Shown: positions 50,998 to 60,653 of the stretch, piece by piece
Layout: each line of letters begins with the position of its first letter
Numbering within the stretch: position 1 is the stretch's first letter
From: Salinadaptatus halalkaliphilus
Lineage (GTDB): Archaea; Halobacteriota; Halobacteria; Halobacteriales; Natrialbaceae
Assembly (NCBI RefSeq): GCF_006543045.1
Contig: NZ_RBZW01000032.1
Location: forward strand, 1-64,000
Length of the DNA: 64,000 nucleotides
Direction: 5' to 3'
Program-made: the position numbers and the translations under genes
Notes under the pieces: generated by a model
What the model was told of the DNA's origin: nothing
Database searches by the model: none
Seen by the model: only the letters and a program-made list of their open reading frames with translations

Positions 50998-51456
50998 ATG
51001 ACACTGACACCCGAAACGCTCCCACGACACGAACTCAACGGCCTCCCCGTGCGGGTCGTCGAGAGTACCGACGCCTCGCGGGTCGGCCTCGAGGGTCGCG
51101 TCGTCATCGAGACGACGAACACGCTCTCGGTAGAGATTCGCGAGGGTGGGGATACTCGGGTGGTTACGGTGCCGAAATCGGGCTCGGTGTTCGAATTCGC
51201 GATCACAGATGACGCCGCCGACGCCGCGAAGGCGTCGGGGACTACGTCCAAACTGGCCGACACTCAACCCGACTCGTCCACCGCGGACGAGTCGGACCGA
51301 GCTGGCGACGACATCGCCAGCTGTCGTGGCGATGGTCCGACCGACCACCGCCACGCTGCCGGCGAGAACGTAGCCTACGTTACGGTCGATGGCTCGCGAT
51401 TGCTCTCACGACCCGCCCGACGCACGGAAACGAATGGTGATTCACCATGGCAATAG
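50998..51456 (+). CDS. rnp1: RNase P protein component 1 (Rpp29/Pop4) with an inserted segment
   Basis: 152 residues. The Sm-like beta-barrel core begins [20 protein letters not shown] and runs through [18 protein letters not shown] and [13 protein letters not shown]. The final strand [20 protein letters not shown] is conserved. Between FEFAI and VAYVTV there is an insertion of about 50 low-complexity acidic residues whose DNA forms three perfect hairpins (51218-51322). Rpp29 pairs with Rpp21 in archaeal RNase P for tRNA 5' maturation. I start at the ATG at 50998, the usual family start, not 50956. Overlaps uS17 by 10 nt. Confidence 0.92.
   Translation: MTLTPETLPRHELNGLPVRVVESTDASRVGLEGRVVIETTNTLSVEIREGGDTRVVTVPKSGSVFEFAITDDAADAAKASGTTSKLADTQPDSSTADESDRAGDDIASCRGDGPTDHRHAAGENVAYVTVDGSRLLSRPARRTETNGDSPWQ
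51218..51322. repeat. Three consecutive perfect hairpins inside the Rpp29 gene
   Basis: Hairpin 1: CCGACGCC and GGCGTCGG around GCGAA (51218-51238). Hairpin 2: CCGACTCGTCC and GGACGAGTCGG around ACCGC (51269-51295). Hairpin 3: AGCTGGCGA and TCGCCAGCT around CGACA (51300-51322). All stems are perfect and all loops are 5 nt. They coincide with the extra protein segment absent from the compact Rpp29 core. Confidence 0.8.
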
Positions 51457-51890
51457 GATTAGACGTTGAAACCCCTCCGGAACCAGCAAACCCGGAGGAA
51501 TACGACTACGAGAAGTGTCCGTTCTACGGTGAGCTTCCCGTTCGAGGGCAGATCCTCGAGGGAACCATCGTCTCGACGGACATGGACAAGACCGTAGTCG
51601 TCGAACGAGAGTACGACGTAGCGGTTCCGAAGTACGACCGCTACATGAAGCGACGCTCGCGCATCCCGGCTCACGTGCCGGGCGTGCTCGAGCCGCTCTC
51701 GGTCGGTGACACGGTCAAGATCGCAGAGACCCGACCACTGTCGAAGACGAAATCGCACGTGGTCGTCGAAGTAACCGAAGAGGCGACTGCCGAAGACGTC
51801 GCGGAACTGACCGGTGAGAGCGAGCCGGACCCACAGCTGTCGGCCGACGATCTCGGCGACGACGAGGCTGAAGACGAAGGTGATGCCTGA
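51447..51890 (+). CDS. rps17: Ribosomal protein uS17
   Basis: 147 residues, starting [20 protein letters not shown], with the OB-fold core [20 protein letters not shown] and [20 protein letters not shown]. An acidic tail ends [18 protein letters not shown]. It binds the 5' domain of 16S rRNA. Overlaps Rpp29 by 10 nt and uL14 by 1 nt. Confidence 0.95.
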   Translation: MAIGLDVETPPEPANPEEYDYEKCPFYGELPVRGQILEGTIVSTDMDKTVVVEREYDVAVPKYDRYMKRRSRIPAHVPGVLEPLSVGDTVKIAETRPLSKTKSHVVVEVTEEATAEDVAELTGESEPDPQLSADDLGDDEAEDEGDA

Positions 51891-52288
51891 TGGAGGCGAT
51901 GAAAGCCGACGTCACGCAGGGCCTGAAGAAAGGTTCGCTGATCACGTGTGCCGACAACACCGGCGCACGCGAGCTCAAAGTCATCAGCGTTGCGGGCTAC
52001 CACGGCACCAAGAACCGCCAGCCGAAGGCGGGTCTCGGTGACAAGATCACGGTCTCCGTGACCAAGGGTACCCCCGAGATGCGCCGGCAGGTTCTCGAGG
52101 CCGTCGTCGTCCGTCAGCGGAAATCGATCCGCCGACCGGACGGCACGCGCCTGAAGTTCGAGGACAACGCGGCGGTCATCATCGACGAGAACGAAGAGCC
52201 CCGCGGGACCGAAATCAAGGGGCCGATCGCCCGCGAAGTCGCAGAGCGCTTCGGAGCAATCGCCTCGACAGCCACGATGATCGTATAG
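51890..52288 (+). CDS. rpl14: Ribosomal protein uL14
   Basis: 132 residues. The signature [19 protein letters not shown] is near the N-terminus and [20 protein letters not shown] near the end. It lies at the subunit interface and is where aIF6-like anti-association factors bind. Two bases before uL24. Confidence 0.97.
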   Translation: MEAMKADVTQGLKKGSLITCADNTGARELKVISVAGYHGTKNRQPKAGLGDKITVSVTKGTPEMRRQVLEAVVVRQRKSIRRPDGTRLKFEDNAAVIIDENEEPRGTEIKGPIAREVAERFGAIASTATMIV

Positions 52289-52290
52289 AT

Positions 52291-52647
52291 ATGACCGAAC
52301 AACCACACAAACAGCGAACGCGAACCGAGCGTGCACCGCTGCACAAGCGACAGAAGCAGCTTCACGCGACGCTCGCCGACGATCTCCGCGAGGAGTACGA
52401 CACGCGCCGAACCCGCGTCAACGCGGGCGACACCGTCGAGGTCATGCGTGGCGACCACGCCGGCGAAAACGGCGAGGTGCTGCGTGCGGATCTCGAGGAC
52501 GGCGTCGTCCACGTCGAAGAGGTCACGGTCGAGACGGCAGACGGCGAAGAGGTGCCACGACCGCTCGACCCGTCGAACGTCCGTATTACGGCTCTGGACC
52601 TCTCGGACGACCGTCGCGAGGCACGTCTCGAAGGTGATAGCGAATGA
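52291..52647 (+). CDS. rpl24: Ribosomal protein uL24
   Basis: 118 residues, with a basic N-terminal extension ([20 protein letters not shown]) and a KOW motif [20 protein letters not shown]. It is an early 23S rRNA binder. It overlaps the eS4 gene by 4 nt. Confidence 0.95.
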   Translation: MTEQPHKQRTRTERAPLHKRQKQLHATLADDLREEYDTRRTRVNAGDTVEVMRGDHAGENGEVLRADLEDGVVHVEEVTVETADGEEVPRPLDPSNVRITALDLSDDRREARLEGDSE

Positions 52648-53348
52648 CGAACCATCAGAAACGACTTTCAGTTCCAAAGTCCTGGCCGGTCGAGCGAAAG
52701 ACCGATACCTTCACGGTCAAAGCGGGCGCCGGACCCCACGGCGAAGAGGGCGTTCCGCTCGTCGTCTTGTTGCGGGACGTGCTTGGCTACGTCGACTCGA
52801 CGAAGGAAGCGCGATACGCCCTCTCCGAGGACTCGATCCTCGTCAACGGGCAGCCGATCAACGACGAGCAGCGACCGATCGGCATCTTCGACATCATCGC
52901 GTTCCCCGGCCGCGAAGAGTACTACCGCGTCTTCCCCGACGAGGGTGGGCGCCTTGCATTGACCGAAATCGACGAGGAATCCGCTGGCAGCCGTCTCGGC
53001 AAGATCGAGGGCAAACAGCAGGTTCCCGGTGGCGACACGCAGTTGACGCTGCACGACGGCACCAACGTCCTCGTCGAGGACGAGTACAGCGCCGACGACT
53101 CGATCGTCGTCGACAACGACGACAAGTCGATCGTCGCACACTTCCCCTACGAGGAAGGCGCACTCGTCACTGCCATCCGTGGCAACCACGGCGGCAAGAT
53201 CGGCACGCTCGAGTCGATCGACGTCACGCCATCCAGCGGCTCGAACATCGTCACCGTCTCGACCGACGACGGCGAGTTCGAGACCGTCGAGGAGTACGTC
53301 GTCGTCATCGACGAAAATTTCACAAGCGATGAAGGTGATGACGAATGA
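52644..53348 (+). CDS. rps4e: Ribosomal protein eS4
   Basis: 234 residues of the archaeal/eukaryotic-only eS4. It starts [20 protein letters not shown], then an S4-like RNA-binding part ([20 protein letters not shown]), a central region and a KOW segment [18 protein letters not shown]-like near the end (seen as [12 protein letters not shown]). Overlaps both neighbours by 4 nt. Its presence marks the operon as non-bacterial. Confidence 0.95.
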   Translation: MTNHQKRLSVPKSWPVERKTDTFTVKAGAGPHGEEGVPLVVLLRDVLGYVDSTKEARYALSEDSILVNGQPINDEQRPIGIFDIIAFPGREEYYRVFPDEGGRLALTEIDEESAGSRLGKIEGKQQVPGGDTQLTLHDGTNVLVEDEYSADDSIVVDNDDKSIVAHFPYEEGALVTAIRGNHGGKIGTLESIDVTPSSGSNIVTVSTDDGEFETVEEYVVVIDENFTSDEGDDE

Positions 53349-53884
53349 GCGAGGCCGAATCCGGCGAGTTCCACGAGATGCGCGAACCACGCATCGAGAA
53401 GGTCGTCGTCCACATGGGCGTCGGTCAGGGTGGCCGTGAACTTGGCCACGCCGAAGACATCATCGAGGAGGTCACCGAACAGGAGAGCGTCCGTACCCAG
53501 GCGAAAAAGACCGAGCCCGACTTCGGCATTCGCCAGGGCGACCCGATCGGCACGAAGGTCACCCTTCGTGGCGAGGACGCTGCCGACTTCCTCGAGACGG
53601 CGCTGCCGATCGCCGATCTGGCGTCGAAGCAGTTCGACGACACCGGCAACTTTAGCTTCGGTATCGAGGAACACACGGCGTTCCCGAGCCAGGAGTACGA
53701 TCCGAACGTCGGGATCTTCGGGCTGGACGTTACCGTCAACCTGGTGCGTCCCGGCTATCGCGTCTCCAAGCGAGACAAGGCCACCCGGTCGATCCCCTCG
53801 AAACACCGCCTGACGCCCGAGGACGCGATTCGATTCCTCGAGAGCAGCTACGACGTCACCGTGGAGGACGCGGACGATGAGTGA
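53345..53884 (+). CDS. rpl5: Ribosomal protein uL5
   Basis: 179 residues. It has [20 protein letters not shown] and [20 protein letters not shown], with the 5S rRNA-binding surface. A C-terminal segment ends [17 protein letters not shown]. It anchors 5S rRNA and contacts P-site tRNA. Overlaps uS14 by 8 nt. Confidence 0.96.
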   Translation: MSEAESGEFHEMREPRIEKVVVHMGVGQGGRELGHAEDIIEEVTEQESVRTQAKKTEPDFGIRQGDPIGTKVTLRGEDAADFLETALPIADLASKQFDDTGNFSFGIEEHTAFPSQEYDPNVGIFGLDVTVNLVRPGYRVSKRDKATRSIPSKHRLTPEDAIRFLESSYDVTVEDADDE

Positions 53885-54065
53885 AAGCGAAACAGACCAC
53901 GACCGCGAGCAGACTGGCGAGCACGCCGCCAAACGCACCGGCCAGCTCGAGCAGTGCCAGCGCTGTGGCCGCAAGCAGGGACTCGTCGGCAAGTACGACA
54001 TCAATCTCTGCCGGCAGTGCTTCCGTGAAATCGCTCGCGATATGGGATTCAAGAAGTATCGATAA
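53877..54065 (+). CDS. rps14: Ribosomal protein uS14 (zinc-binding form)
   Basis: 62 residues with four cysteines in CQRCGRKQG and CRQCFRE (CxxC-x14-CxxC), the zinc-binding form. The end [14 protein letters not shown] is conserved. It stabilises the head of the small subunit. One base separates it from uS8. Confidence 0.96.
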   Translation: MSESETDHDREQTGEHAAKRTGQLEQCQRCGRKQGLVGKYDINLCRQCFREIARDMGFKKYR

Positions 54066-54066
54066 C

Positions 54067-54459
54067 ATGACTGGAAACGATCCACTCAGCAACGCGCTTT
54101 CGGGACTCGACAACGCCGAGAGCGTGGGGCATCTCACCCACGAGGTAACGCCCGCCTCGAACGAGATCGGCAGCGTACTCGAGGTCTTCTACGACCGCGG
54201 GTACATCGACGGCTTCGAGTACGTCGACGACGGCAAAGCCGGTCAGTTCGAGGTCGAATTGAAAGGAGCGATCAACGAGTGTGGCCCCGTCAAGCCCCGC
54301 TACAGTGCAACCGCCGAAGACTTCGAGAAGTGGGAGAAGCGATTCCTCCCGGCTCGAGACTTCGGCGCGCTCGTCGTCACGACGAGCAGTGGCATCATGA
54401 GCCACTACGAAGCACGACAGCAGGGGATCGGTGGCCAGGTGATCGCATACGTCTACTAA
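54067..54459 (+). CDS. rps8: Ribosomal protein uS8
   Basis: 130 residues starting [20 protein letters not shown]; the longer frame upstream overlaps uS14 and is not family-like. The C-terminal signature is [20 protein letters not shown]. It binds the central domain of 16S rRNA. Two bases before uL6. Confidence 0.96.
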   Translation: MTGNDPLSNALSGLDNAESVGHLTHEVTPASNEIGSVLEVFYDRGYIDGFEYVDDGKAGQFEVELKGAINECGPVKPRYSATAEDFEKWEKRFLPARDFGALVVTTSSGIMSHYEARQQGIGGQVIAYVY

Positions 54460-54461
54460 CC

Positions 54462-54995
54462 ATGCGAGTCGAACTGGACATCCCCGACAACGTAACCGTC
54501 GAGATCGATCACCTCGACGTGACCGTCGACGGTCCGGAAGGCGCCGTAACCCGGCGTCTCTGGTACCCCGACGTGAGCGTCGACGTAGAAGACGACACCG
54601 TGGTCATCGAAAGTGAGGCCGAGGACGCGAAGACGAACGCGACCGTCGGCACCTTCGAGAGCCACGTTTCGAACGCCTTCCACGGCGTGACCGAGGGCTG
54701 GGAGTACAAGATGGAAGTCTTCTACTCTCACTTCCCGATGCAGGTCCGCGCCGAAGGCGACGAAGTCGTCATCGAGAACTTCCTCGGCGAAAAGGCACCG
54801 CGACGAACGAACATCCACGGTGACACGAAGGTTGCCGTCGACGACGAGAAACTCGTCCTCTCCGGTCCGAACAAGGAGGACGTCGGTCAGACGGCAGCAG
54901 ATATCGAGCAGCTGACACGCGTCAGCGGCAAAGACACCCGCATCTTCCAAGACGGCGTCTACATCACCGAGAAACCCGCGAAAGGAGGTGCCTGA
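54462..54995 (+). CDS. rpl6: Ribosomal protein uL6
   Basis: 177 residues, starting MRVELDIPDNVTVEIDHLDV. Two related alpha/beta domains include the conserved SHFPMQVRAEGDEVVIENFL and LGEKAPRRTNIHGDTKV. It sits near the sarcin-ricin loop. I use the ATG at 54462, because the frame upstream is antisense-like over uS8. Three bases before eL32. Confidence 0.96.
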   Translation: MRVELDIPDNVTVEIDHLDVTVDGPEGAVTRRLWYPDVSVDVEDDTVVIESEAEDAKTNATVGTFESHVSNAFHGVTEGWEYKMEVFYSHFPMQVRAEGDEVVIENFLGEKAPRRTNIHGDTKVAVDDEKLVLSGPNKEDVGQTAADIEQLTRVSGKDTRIFQDGVYITEKPAKGGA

Positions 54996-54998
54996 TAG

Positions 54999-55721
54999 AT
55001 GGCAGACGAACCCGAAAACGCGGCCGACGACGAACCGCAGGACCTCGAGGATATCAGCGGCGTCGGCGCGAGCAAGGCCGACGCGCTTCGCGAGGCCGGC
55101 TTCGAGTCCATCCAGGACGTCAAAGAAGCCGACCAGGACGACCTCGCCGAGGCCGACGGCATCGGTAACGCGCTCGCAGCCCGAATCAAGGCCGACGTCG
55201 GCGACCTCGAAGTCTCCGACGAGACCGAGGCGGAGATCGAAGACGAGGGCGTCGAGGAAGAACCCGAGGAAGACGTCGAGACCGAACTGCAGCCACGTGG
55301 ACTGACCGAAAAGACCCCGGAGCTCTCCGAGGAGGAAGAACGACTTCTCGACCGCCGCAAGAGCGAGGGCAAACCGCAGTTCAATCGACAGGACTACCAC
55401 AAGAAAAAGCGCACGCCGGAATCCTGGCGCCGACCACGCGGCACGCTGTCGAAACAGCGCCGCGGTATCAAGGGCAAGGGCCCGACGGTCGAAGCCGGCT
55501 TCCGAACGCCGACAACGGTTCGCGGCAAGCATCCGAGCGGCTTCGAGGAAGTCTACGTCGAGAACACGGACGACCTCGAGGGCGTCGATGGTGACCGCGA
55601 GGCCGTTCGTATCGCCTCGTCCGTTGGCGCACGTAAACGCGAGCGGATCGAAGAACAAGCAGAGCAACAGGGCGTTCGCGTCCTGAACCCGACCTACGAG
55701 GAAGTCGAGGTGGACCAATGA
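54999..55721 (+). CDS. rpl32e: Ribosomal protein eL32 with N-terminal helix-hairpin-helix domain
   Basis: 240 residues. The C-terminal half is eL32 ([20 protein letters not shown], then [19 protein letters not shown]). The N-terminal 90 residues form an acidic, DNA-repair-like helix-hairpin-helix pair ([20 protein letters not shown] and [18 protein letters not shown]). This extension is usual in haloarchaeal eL32. Overlaps eL19 by 4 nt. Confidence 0.95.
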   Translation: MADEPENAADDEPQDLEDISGVGASKADALREAGFESIQDVKEADQDDLAEADGIGNALAARIKADVGDLEVSDETEAEIEDEGVEEEPEEDVETELQPRGLTEKTPELSEEEERLLDRRKSEGKPQFNRQDYHKKKRTPESWRRPRGTLSKQRRGIKGKGPTVEAGFRTPTTVRGKHPSGFEEVYVENTDDLEGVDGDREAVRIASSVGARKRERIEEQAEQQGVRVLNPTYEEVEVDQ

Positions 55722-56167
55722 CTGATCTTGGCGCACAGAAACGACTCGCTGCAGACGTCATGGACGTCGGCGAGAACCGTATCTGGCTCGACCCCGAGGC
55801 CCAGGGCGAAATCGCGGAAGCGATCACACGCGACGAGATCCGGGAACTCGTCGCAGACGGTCTCATCCAGGCCGAGAGCGCCTCGGGTAACTCCCGCGGT
55901 CGCGCCCGCGAACGCAACGCCAAACGCGCCTACGGCCACCAGAAGGGGCCGGGCAAGCGCAAAGGCAAGAAGGGCGCACGCCAGAACGAGAAAGAGCAGT
56001 GGCAGAACCAGATTCGTGCACAGCGACGGAAACTACGCGAACTCCGTGATAAGGGCGAGATTACGCCAACGCAGTACCGCCAACTCTACAAGAAGGCTGG
56101 CGGTGGGGAGTTCCGTAGCGTCCGGTACCTGTTGAACTATATCGACGACAACTACGGTGAGCAATAA
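55718..56167 (+). CDS. rpl19e: Ribosomal protein eL19
   Basis: 149 residues, archaeal/eukaryotic-only. It starts [20 protein letters not shown], has the RNA-binding [20 protein letters not shown] and a long C-terminal helix ending [13 protein letters not shown]. It bridges subunits. Overlaps uL18 by 1 nt. Confidence 0.96.
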   Translation: MTDLGAQKRLAADVMDVGENRIWLDPEAQGEIAEAITRDEIRELVADGLIQAESASGNSRGRARERNAKRAYGHQKGPGKRKGKKGARQNEKEQWQNQIRAQRRKLRELRDKGEITPTQYRQLYKKAGGGEFRSVRYLLNYIDDNYGEQ

Positions 56168-56715
56168 TGGCGACAGGACCACGATACAAGGTACCGATGC
56201 GTCGTCGCCGCGAGGTCCGGACGGACTACCACCAGAGGTTGCGCCTGCTGAAGTCGGGTAAGCCCCGTCTCGTCGCTCGAAAGAGCAACAAGCACACTAC
56301 GGCGCAGCTGATCTCTCCGGGTCCCCACGGCGACGAGACACTTGCAAGCGCACACTCGAGCGATCTCGAAGCGTACGGCTGGGAGGCTCCAACGGGGAAC
56401 ATCTCCGCAGCCTATCTCACGGGACTGCTCGCGGGCACTCGCGCCGTCGAAGCCGGTCTCGAAGAAGCGGTGCTGGACATCGGCCTCAACACGGCGACGC
56501 CCGGCAACAAGGTGTTTGCAGTACAGGAAGGGGCCATCGACGCCGGCCTCGAGATTCCACACAGTGACAGCGTGCTTGCAGACTGGTCGCGTACGCGGGG
56601 CGAACACGTTGCCGAGTACGCCGAGCAGTTAGACGAGCCGCTGTACAGTGGTGAGTTCGACGCAACCGAACTGCCAGAACACTTCGATACGGTACGAGAG
56701 GCGATTCTCGAATGA
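56167..56715 (+). CDS. rpl18: Ribosomal protein uL18
   Basis: 182 residues, starting [20 protein letters not shown]. It has [20 protein letters not shown] and ALQ-type 5S rRNA-binding helices, with [20 protein letters not shown]. It binds 5S rRNA together with uL5. Overlaps uS5 by 4 nt. Confidence 0.96.
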   Translation: MATGPRYKVPMRRRREVRTDYHQRLRLLKSGKPRLVARKSNKHTTAQLISPGPHGDETLASAHSSDLEAYGWEAPTGNISAAYLTGLLAGTRAVEAGLEEAVLDIGLNTATPGNKVFAVQEGAIDAGLEIPHSDSVLADWSRTRGEHVAEYAEQLDEPLYSGEFDATELPEHFDTVREAILE

Positions 56716-57374
56716 GTGGAAACAACTACAACGACGACGGATGGGATCCCGTTACCCGTCTCGGCCGCAAGGTCCAGGAGGGCGAGATCGACACGATGGA
56801 GGCTGCCCTCAACTCGGGACTGCCGCTGAAGGAACCCGAGCTCGTCGACCAGCTCCTGCCGGGACTGGACGATGAAGTGCTGGACATCAACATGGTCCAG
56901 CGCATGACCGACTCCGGCCGCCGCGTGAAGTTCCGGTGTGTCGTCGTCGTGGGCAATCGCGACGGCTACGTCGGCTACGCGGAAGGTCGAGACGATCAGG
57001 TCGGCTCCGCCATCCAGAAGGCGATCGGTATCGCGAAGCTGAACATGATCCAGGTGCCACGTGGCTCCGGCTCCTGGGAGGACCGCTCGGATCGACCGCA
57101 CTCGCTGACCCGAAAGACGACCGGCAAAGCCGGCTCCGTCGAGGTCGAGGTCATCCCTGCCCCCGAAGGGCTCGGACTGGCTGCGAGTGACACCGTCCGT
57201 CACGTCCTCGAACTGGCCGGCCTCGAGAACGCCTGGACGAAAAGCCACGGCAACACGCGAACGACCGTCAACCTCGCGAAGGCGACGTTCAACGCGCTCG
57301 AGAACGCTTCGCAGTCGCGTCATCCACAATCGCGTACGACCGACCGTGAGGAAGCCGAGGTGGCCGACCAATGA
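56712..57374 (+). CDS. rps5: Ribosomal protein uS5
   Basis: 220 residues, starting [20 protein letters not shown]. The double-stranded RNA-binding-like domain includes [20 protein letters not shown], and the second domain has [20 protein letters not shown]. It shapes the mRNA entry tunnel and decoding accuracy. Overlaps uL30 by 4 nt. Confidence 0.96.
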   Translation: MSGNNYNDDGWDPVTRLGRKVQEGEIDTMEAALNSGLPLKEPELVDQLLPGLDDEVLDINMVQRMTDSGRRVKFRCVVVVGNRDGYVGYAEGRDDQVGSAIQKAIGIAKLNMIQVPRGSGSWEDRSDRPHSLTRKTTGKAGSVEVEVIPAPEGLGLAASDTVRHVLELAGLENAWTKSHGNTRTTVNLAKATFNALENASQSRHPQSRTTDREEAEVADQ

Positions 57375-57838
57375 AGGCCATCGTACAGGTTCGAGGGGAG
57401 GTAAACCGCCAGCAGGATGTCCAGGATACCCTGGAGATGCTCAACATCCACAGCGTCAACCACTGTGCGCTCGTCCCCGAGACCGACACGTACGTCGGGA
57501 TGGTCAACAAAGTCAACGACTACGTTGCCCACGGCGAGCCCGACGCTGCCGTCCTCGAGACGCTGCTCGCAAAGCGAGCCGAACCGCTCGAAGGCGATCA
57601 GTCCGATGTCGACGAGGACTGGCTAGCCGACAACACCGAGTACGATTCGTTCGCCGACCTGGCCGAGGGCTTGCTCGACGAGGAGACGACGCTCCGAGAG
57701 GCGGGACTCTCGCCGACGCTCCGTCTGCACCCGCCACGGGGCGGTCACGACGGTATCAAAAAGCCGACTGCTGAAGGCGGCCAACTCGGAAAGCATACAA
57801 CGGACGAGATTAACGACCTGTTAGAATCGATGCGATAA
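57371..57838 (+). CDS. rpl30: Ribosomal protein uL30
   Basis: 155 residues, the long archaeal form. It starts [20 protein letters not shown] and has [20 protein letters not shown], and the end carries [20 protein letters not shown]. Two bases before uL15. Confidence 0.95.
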   Translation: MKAIVQVRGEVNRQQDVQDTLEMLNIHSVNHCALVPETDTYVGMVNKVNDYVAHGEPDAAVLETLLAKRAEPLEGDQSDVDEDWLADNTEYDSFADLAEGLLDEETTLREAGLSPTLRLHPPRGGHDGIKKPTAEGGQLGKHTTDEINDLLESMR

Positions 57839-57840
57839 CC

Positions 57841-58320
57841 ATGACGAGTAAAAAACGACGCCAGCGCGGATCGCGCACTCACAGCGGCGGTTCCCACAAG
57901 AACCGACGTGGTGCGGGCCACCGCGGTGGCCGCGGCCGTGCCGGACGTAGCAAACACGAGTTCCACAACTACGAACCAAAGAAGAAACACGGCTTCAAAC
58001 GACCCCAGGATATCCGTGAATCCGTCGCCGAGATCGACGTCCAGAAGTTAGACGAGGACGCCATCCTCTACGTCGCCGACGGCGACGCCGAGGAGACCAA
58101 CGACGGCTACGCGATCGACGCTCGAGACGTCGTCGAAGACGGGCACGAAGTCGACGTCGTCAAAGTGCTTGGGTCCGGGCAGGTCCGGAACGCACTCGAG
58201 ATAACGGCGGATGCTTTCTCGGACGCTGCCGAGGAGAAACTCGAGGCAGCGGGCGGTGAGGCGCTGCGTACCGAGCGGGCCCAGGCGTCTGAAGCCGACG
58301 ACGAACAGAACGAGGAATAA
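57841..58320 (+). CDS. rpl15: Ribosomal protein uL15
   Basis: 159 residues, with a Gly/Arg-rich start (MTSKKRRQRGSRTHSGGSHK) and AGHRGGRGRAGRSKHEFHN. The C-terminal fold includes VDVVKVLGSGQVRNALEITA. It is a late assembly protein. It lies 2 bp before secY, the conserved order. Confidence 0.96.
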   Translation: MTSKKRRQRGSRTHSGGSHKNRRGAGHRGGRGRAGRSKHEFHNYEPKKKHGFKRPQDIRESVAEIDVQKLDEDAILYVADGDAEETNDGYAIDARDVVEDGHEVDVVKVLGSGQVRNALEITADAFSDAAEEKLEAAGGEALRTERAQASEADDEQNEE

Positions 58321-58322
58321 CG

Positions 58323-59813
58323 ATGGGATGGAAGGAAGCCGCCGAACCGGTGCTAACGCGGATGCCAGCAGTGCAACGGCCACAAAAGCACGTTCCGTTC
58401 AAGCGAAAGCTCGCGTGGACGGCTGGTATCCTCGTGTTGTACTTTTTCCTGACGAACATCCAACTGCTCGGTATCGATGCCGCCGCAAGTGAGGACCTCT
58501 TCGGAGAGTTCCGTGCGATACTCGCCGGTGAACACGGCTCGCTGTTGCAGGTCGGTATCGGACCGATCGTCACGGGGAGCATCGTCATGCAGTTGCTCGG
58601 TGGGGCGAATTTGCTCGGGCTCGACACCGATGATCCCCGAGATCAGGTCCTCTATCAGGGCCTCCAGAAACTGCTCGTCATCGTGATGACGGCGTTGACC
58701 GCCCTACCGATGGTGTTCGCTGGCGGCTTCCTGCCAGTCGAACCGGCGCTGCAGCTTGGCGGATTTACGTTCGATCAGACGCAGATCCAGGCGTTGATGT
58801 TCCTGCAGATCTTCGCTGGTGGCGTCCTCATCCTCTACATGGACGAGGTCGTCAGCAAGTGGGGGATCGGCAGCGGTATCGGCCTGTTCATCATCGCTGG
58901 TGTGAGTCAGATGCTCGTCGCCGGATTCGTCTCGCCCTCCGAGGAAGGGTTCTTCTACAGCTGGTATCTGATCCTCACCGGCCAGATCGAAGTCGGTTCG
59001 ATCGTCGGTGGTGACGGACTCTACACGCTGTTGCTCGGACAGGGTGATATCATCGCCCTGCTGACGACGGTGCTGATCTTCGCAATCGTCGTCTACGCGG
59101 AGTCGGTTCGCGTCGAGATTCCGCTGAGCCACGCCCGTGTCAAGGGTGCTCGTGGTCGCTTCCCCGTGAAGCTCATCTACGCGAGCGTCCTGCCAATGAT
59201 CCTCGTTCGCGCGCTGCAGGCGAACATTCAGTTCATGGGTCAGATCCTCAACCGACAGACTGGGGACGCGTCCACGATTGCGCTGTTTGGCAACGAACTG
59301 CCGTGGCTCGGCGTCTACGACGCACAGGGCCAACCGGTGAGTGGATTCTTCTACTACTTCGCCCCGATTTACTCACCGGACGACTGGATGTGGTGGACCG
59401 GTGAAGTAACCCAGGAAGCCTGGATGGTCATGGTTCGGGTTTCGGTCGACCTGACGTTCATGATCATCGGTGGCGCCATCTTCGCCATCTTCTGGGTCGA
59501 AACGACGAACATGGGGCCGAAAGCGACGGCCCAGCAGATTCAAAACTCCGGGATGCAGATCCCCGGCTTCCGGCAGAACGTCAGCGTCGTCGAGAAGGTC
59601 ATGGAACGGTACATCCCGCAAGTGACCGTCATCGGCGGTGCACTCGTCGGCCTGCTCGCCGTCTGGGCGAACATGCTCGGCACCATCGGGGCCGTCACCG
59701 GGACTGGCCTGCTGCTGGCTGTCTCTATCACCTACAAGCTCTACGAGGAGATCGCCGAAGAGCAGATGATGGAGATGCACCCGATGATGCGCCAGATGTT
59801 CGGCAAAGAGTAG
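58323..59813 (+). CDS. secY: Preprotein translocase subunit SecY
   Basis: 496 residues with ten main hydrophobic segments plus the plug region. Recognisable elements are the start MGWKEAAEPVLTRMPAVQRP, MDEVVSKWGIGSGIGLFIIA and VRVEIPLSHARVKGARGRFP (the cytosolic loop that binds the ribosome). The end YEEIAEEQMMEMHPMMRQMF is archaeal. It forms the protein-conducting channel with SecE/Secbeta. It is the last gene of the operon. Confidence 0.97.
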   Translation: MGWKEAAEPVLTRMPAVQRPQKHVPFKRKLAWTAGILVLYFFLTNIQLLGIDAAASEDLFGEFRAILAGEHGSLLQVGIGPIVTGSIVMQLLGGANLLGLDTDDPRDQVLYQGLQKLLVIVMTALTALPMVFAGGFLPVEPALQLGGFTFDQTQIQALMFLQIFAGGVLILYMDEVVSKWGIGSGIGLFIIAGVSQMLVAGFVSPSEEGFFYSWYLILTGQIEVGSIVGGDGLYTLLLGQGDIIALLTTVLIFAIVVYAESVRVEIPLSHARVKGARGRFPVKLIYASVLPMILVRALQANIQFMGQILNRQTGDASTIALFGNELPWLGVYDAQGQPVSGFFYYFAPIYSPDDWMWWTGEVTQEAWMVMVRVSVDLTFMIIGGAIFAIFWVETTNMGPKATAQQIQNSGMQIPGFRQNVSVVEKVMERYIPQVTVIGGALVGLLAVWANMLGTIGAVTGTGLLLAVSITYKLYEEIAEEQMMEMHPMMRQMFGKE

Positions 59814-60230
59814 TCGCCCACGACTCTACTCCCTCCCGCATTCCGGTTCCGTTTCTTCGCTCGCCGTTCGTTCACGACCGTCAACTGCACGATAACGACG
59901 AGATATCTCGTTGTCCACTTCACATTGTGGTCCCTGCAAGCTAGTCGTCTCGAACGGACTACTGTCTCAGACGGACTGCTGTACGTCGTTCCCGGAACGA
60001 CCGCGAGCTGTCCTGCGGTCGTTCCGGGAAACCGTTACAGCAGACCGTATCAGCGTCGGTACAACGACAGGATGGTCGTAGTTAGACCGATAAACCGTTA
60101 CGGCAGGACAGTTCGACCGTACCGGTTACTGATTCGGGTCAGGAGAACGCTGAGATCACTCGATTCCGAGCGGCCCACGCGCAGTATCCGCTCTGTGAAC
60201 GGTCCGTCGGAAAATGCCTCGAGCGCTGTG
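59814..60230. other. 417-bp intergenic region with a palindromic element
   Basis: No gene could be supported. It holds palindromic element copy D at 59969-60050. Just after it lies a weaker hairpin and a right-arm-like block (AAACCGTTACGGCAG at about 60088-60102, compare AAACCGTTACAGCAG in copy D), possibly a decayed second copy. The stretch before it, 59814-59968, has nothing I can identify. Confidence 0.5.
59969..60050. repeat. Palindromic element copy D (82 bp)
   Basis: Arms 59969-60004 and 60015-60050 match at 29 of 36 positions. The inner 16 bp, TTCCCGGAACGACCGC and its complement, are perfect. The loop is GAGCTGTCCT. The right end CCGTATCAG is the same as in copies A and B, but the inner core is unrelated to theirs. 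It belongs to the same family with a different core. Confidence 0.85.
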
Positions 60231-60488
60231 TTACTGGATCGAGTAGCCAGCGGCGATGGTGAGCAACAGGACCATAAACACCGCAATACCCATCATATAG
60301 GTGATCGAGCGTGGCTCCTCGAGGAGGTGCTGGTAGTAGCCGGCGATCAACAGTGACTTTACGATTGCAAGTAGGAACGTCGCCGTGAGTGCGATGTTGT
60401 ACGGGGTAAACTCGAAAAACGCGAATTTGCCCGTCCCCAGCACCAACAGTACGACGTAAATGAGGGTGTAGGTTCGAACGTCAGCCAT
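60231..60488 (-). CDS. Cytochrome c oxidase subunit IV (prokaryotic type)
   Basis: An 85-residue protein with three membrane helices (about 6-23, 33-48, 64-82), starting MADVRTYTLIYVVLLVLGTG and including TFLLAIVKSLLIAGYYQHLL, the pattern of prokaryotic COX4. It stabilises the heme-copper oxidase made by the subunit I-III gene nearby. I start at the ATG at 60488, since a TATA-like box lies 26-32 nt upstream; a longer frame to 60620 is not family-like. It and the oxidase gene are separated by a protease gene on the other strand. Confidence 0.82.
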   Translation of the reverse strand: MADVRTYTLIYVVLLVLGTGKFAFFEFTPYNIALTATFLLAIVKSLLIAGYYQHLLEEPRSITYMMGIAVFMVLLLTIAAGYSIQ

Positions 60489-60513
60489 TGCTACCAACTG
60501 GGGGTGACGGTCA

Positions 60514-60520
60514 CTTATAG
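60514..60520 (-). promoter_or_regulatory. TATA box of the subunit IV gene
   Basis: CTATAAG on the minus strand ends about 26 nt upstream of the ATG at 60488, at the spacing expected for a transcript with a very short leader. The 165-bp spacer also serves the divergent protease gene. Confidence 0.45.
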
Positions 60521-60653
60521 CTTCCTCATATCGTGCGTGATTGGGCTCGAGATAGCCGACGACCAGCGGCCAGCAATCCGTTCTGGACGTGTTGGCGCCT
60601 GTGGTATCTCTGTCGTCCACAATCTCTTTGTTTCGTGGGGGTTACGGTGAGAT

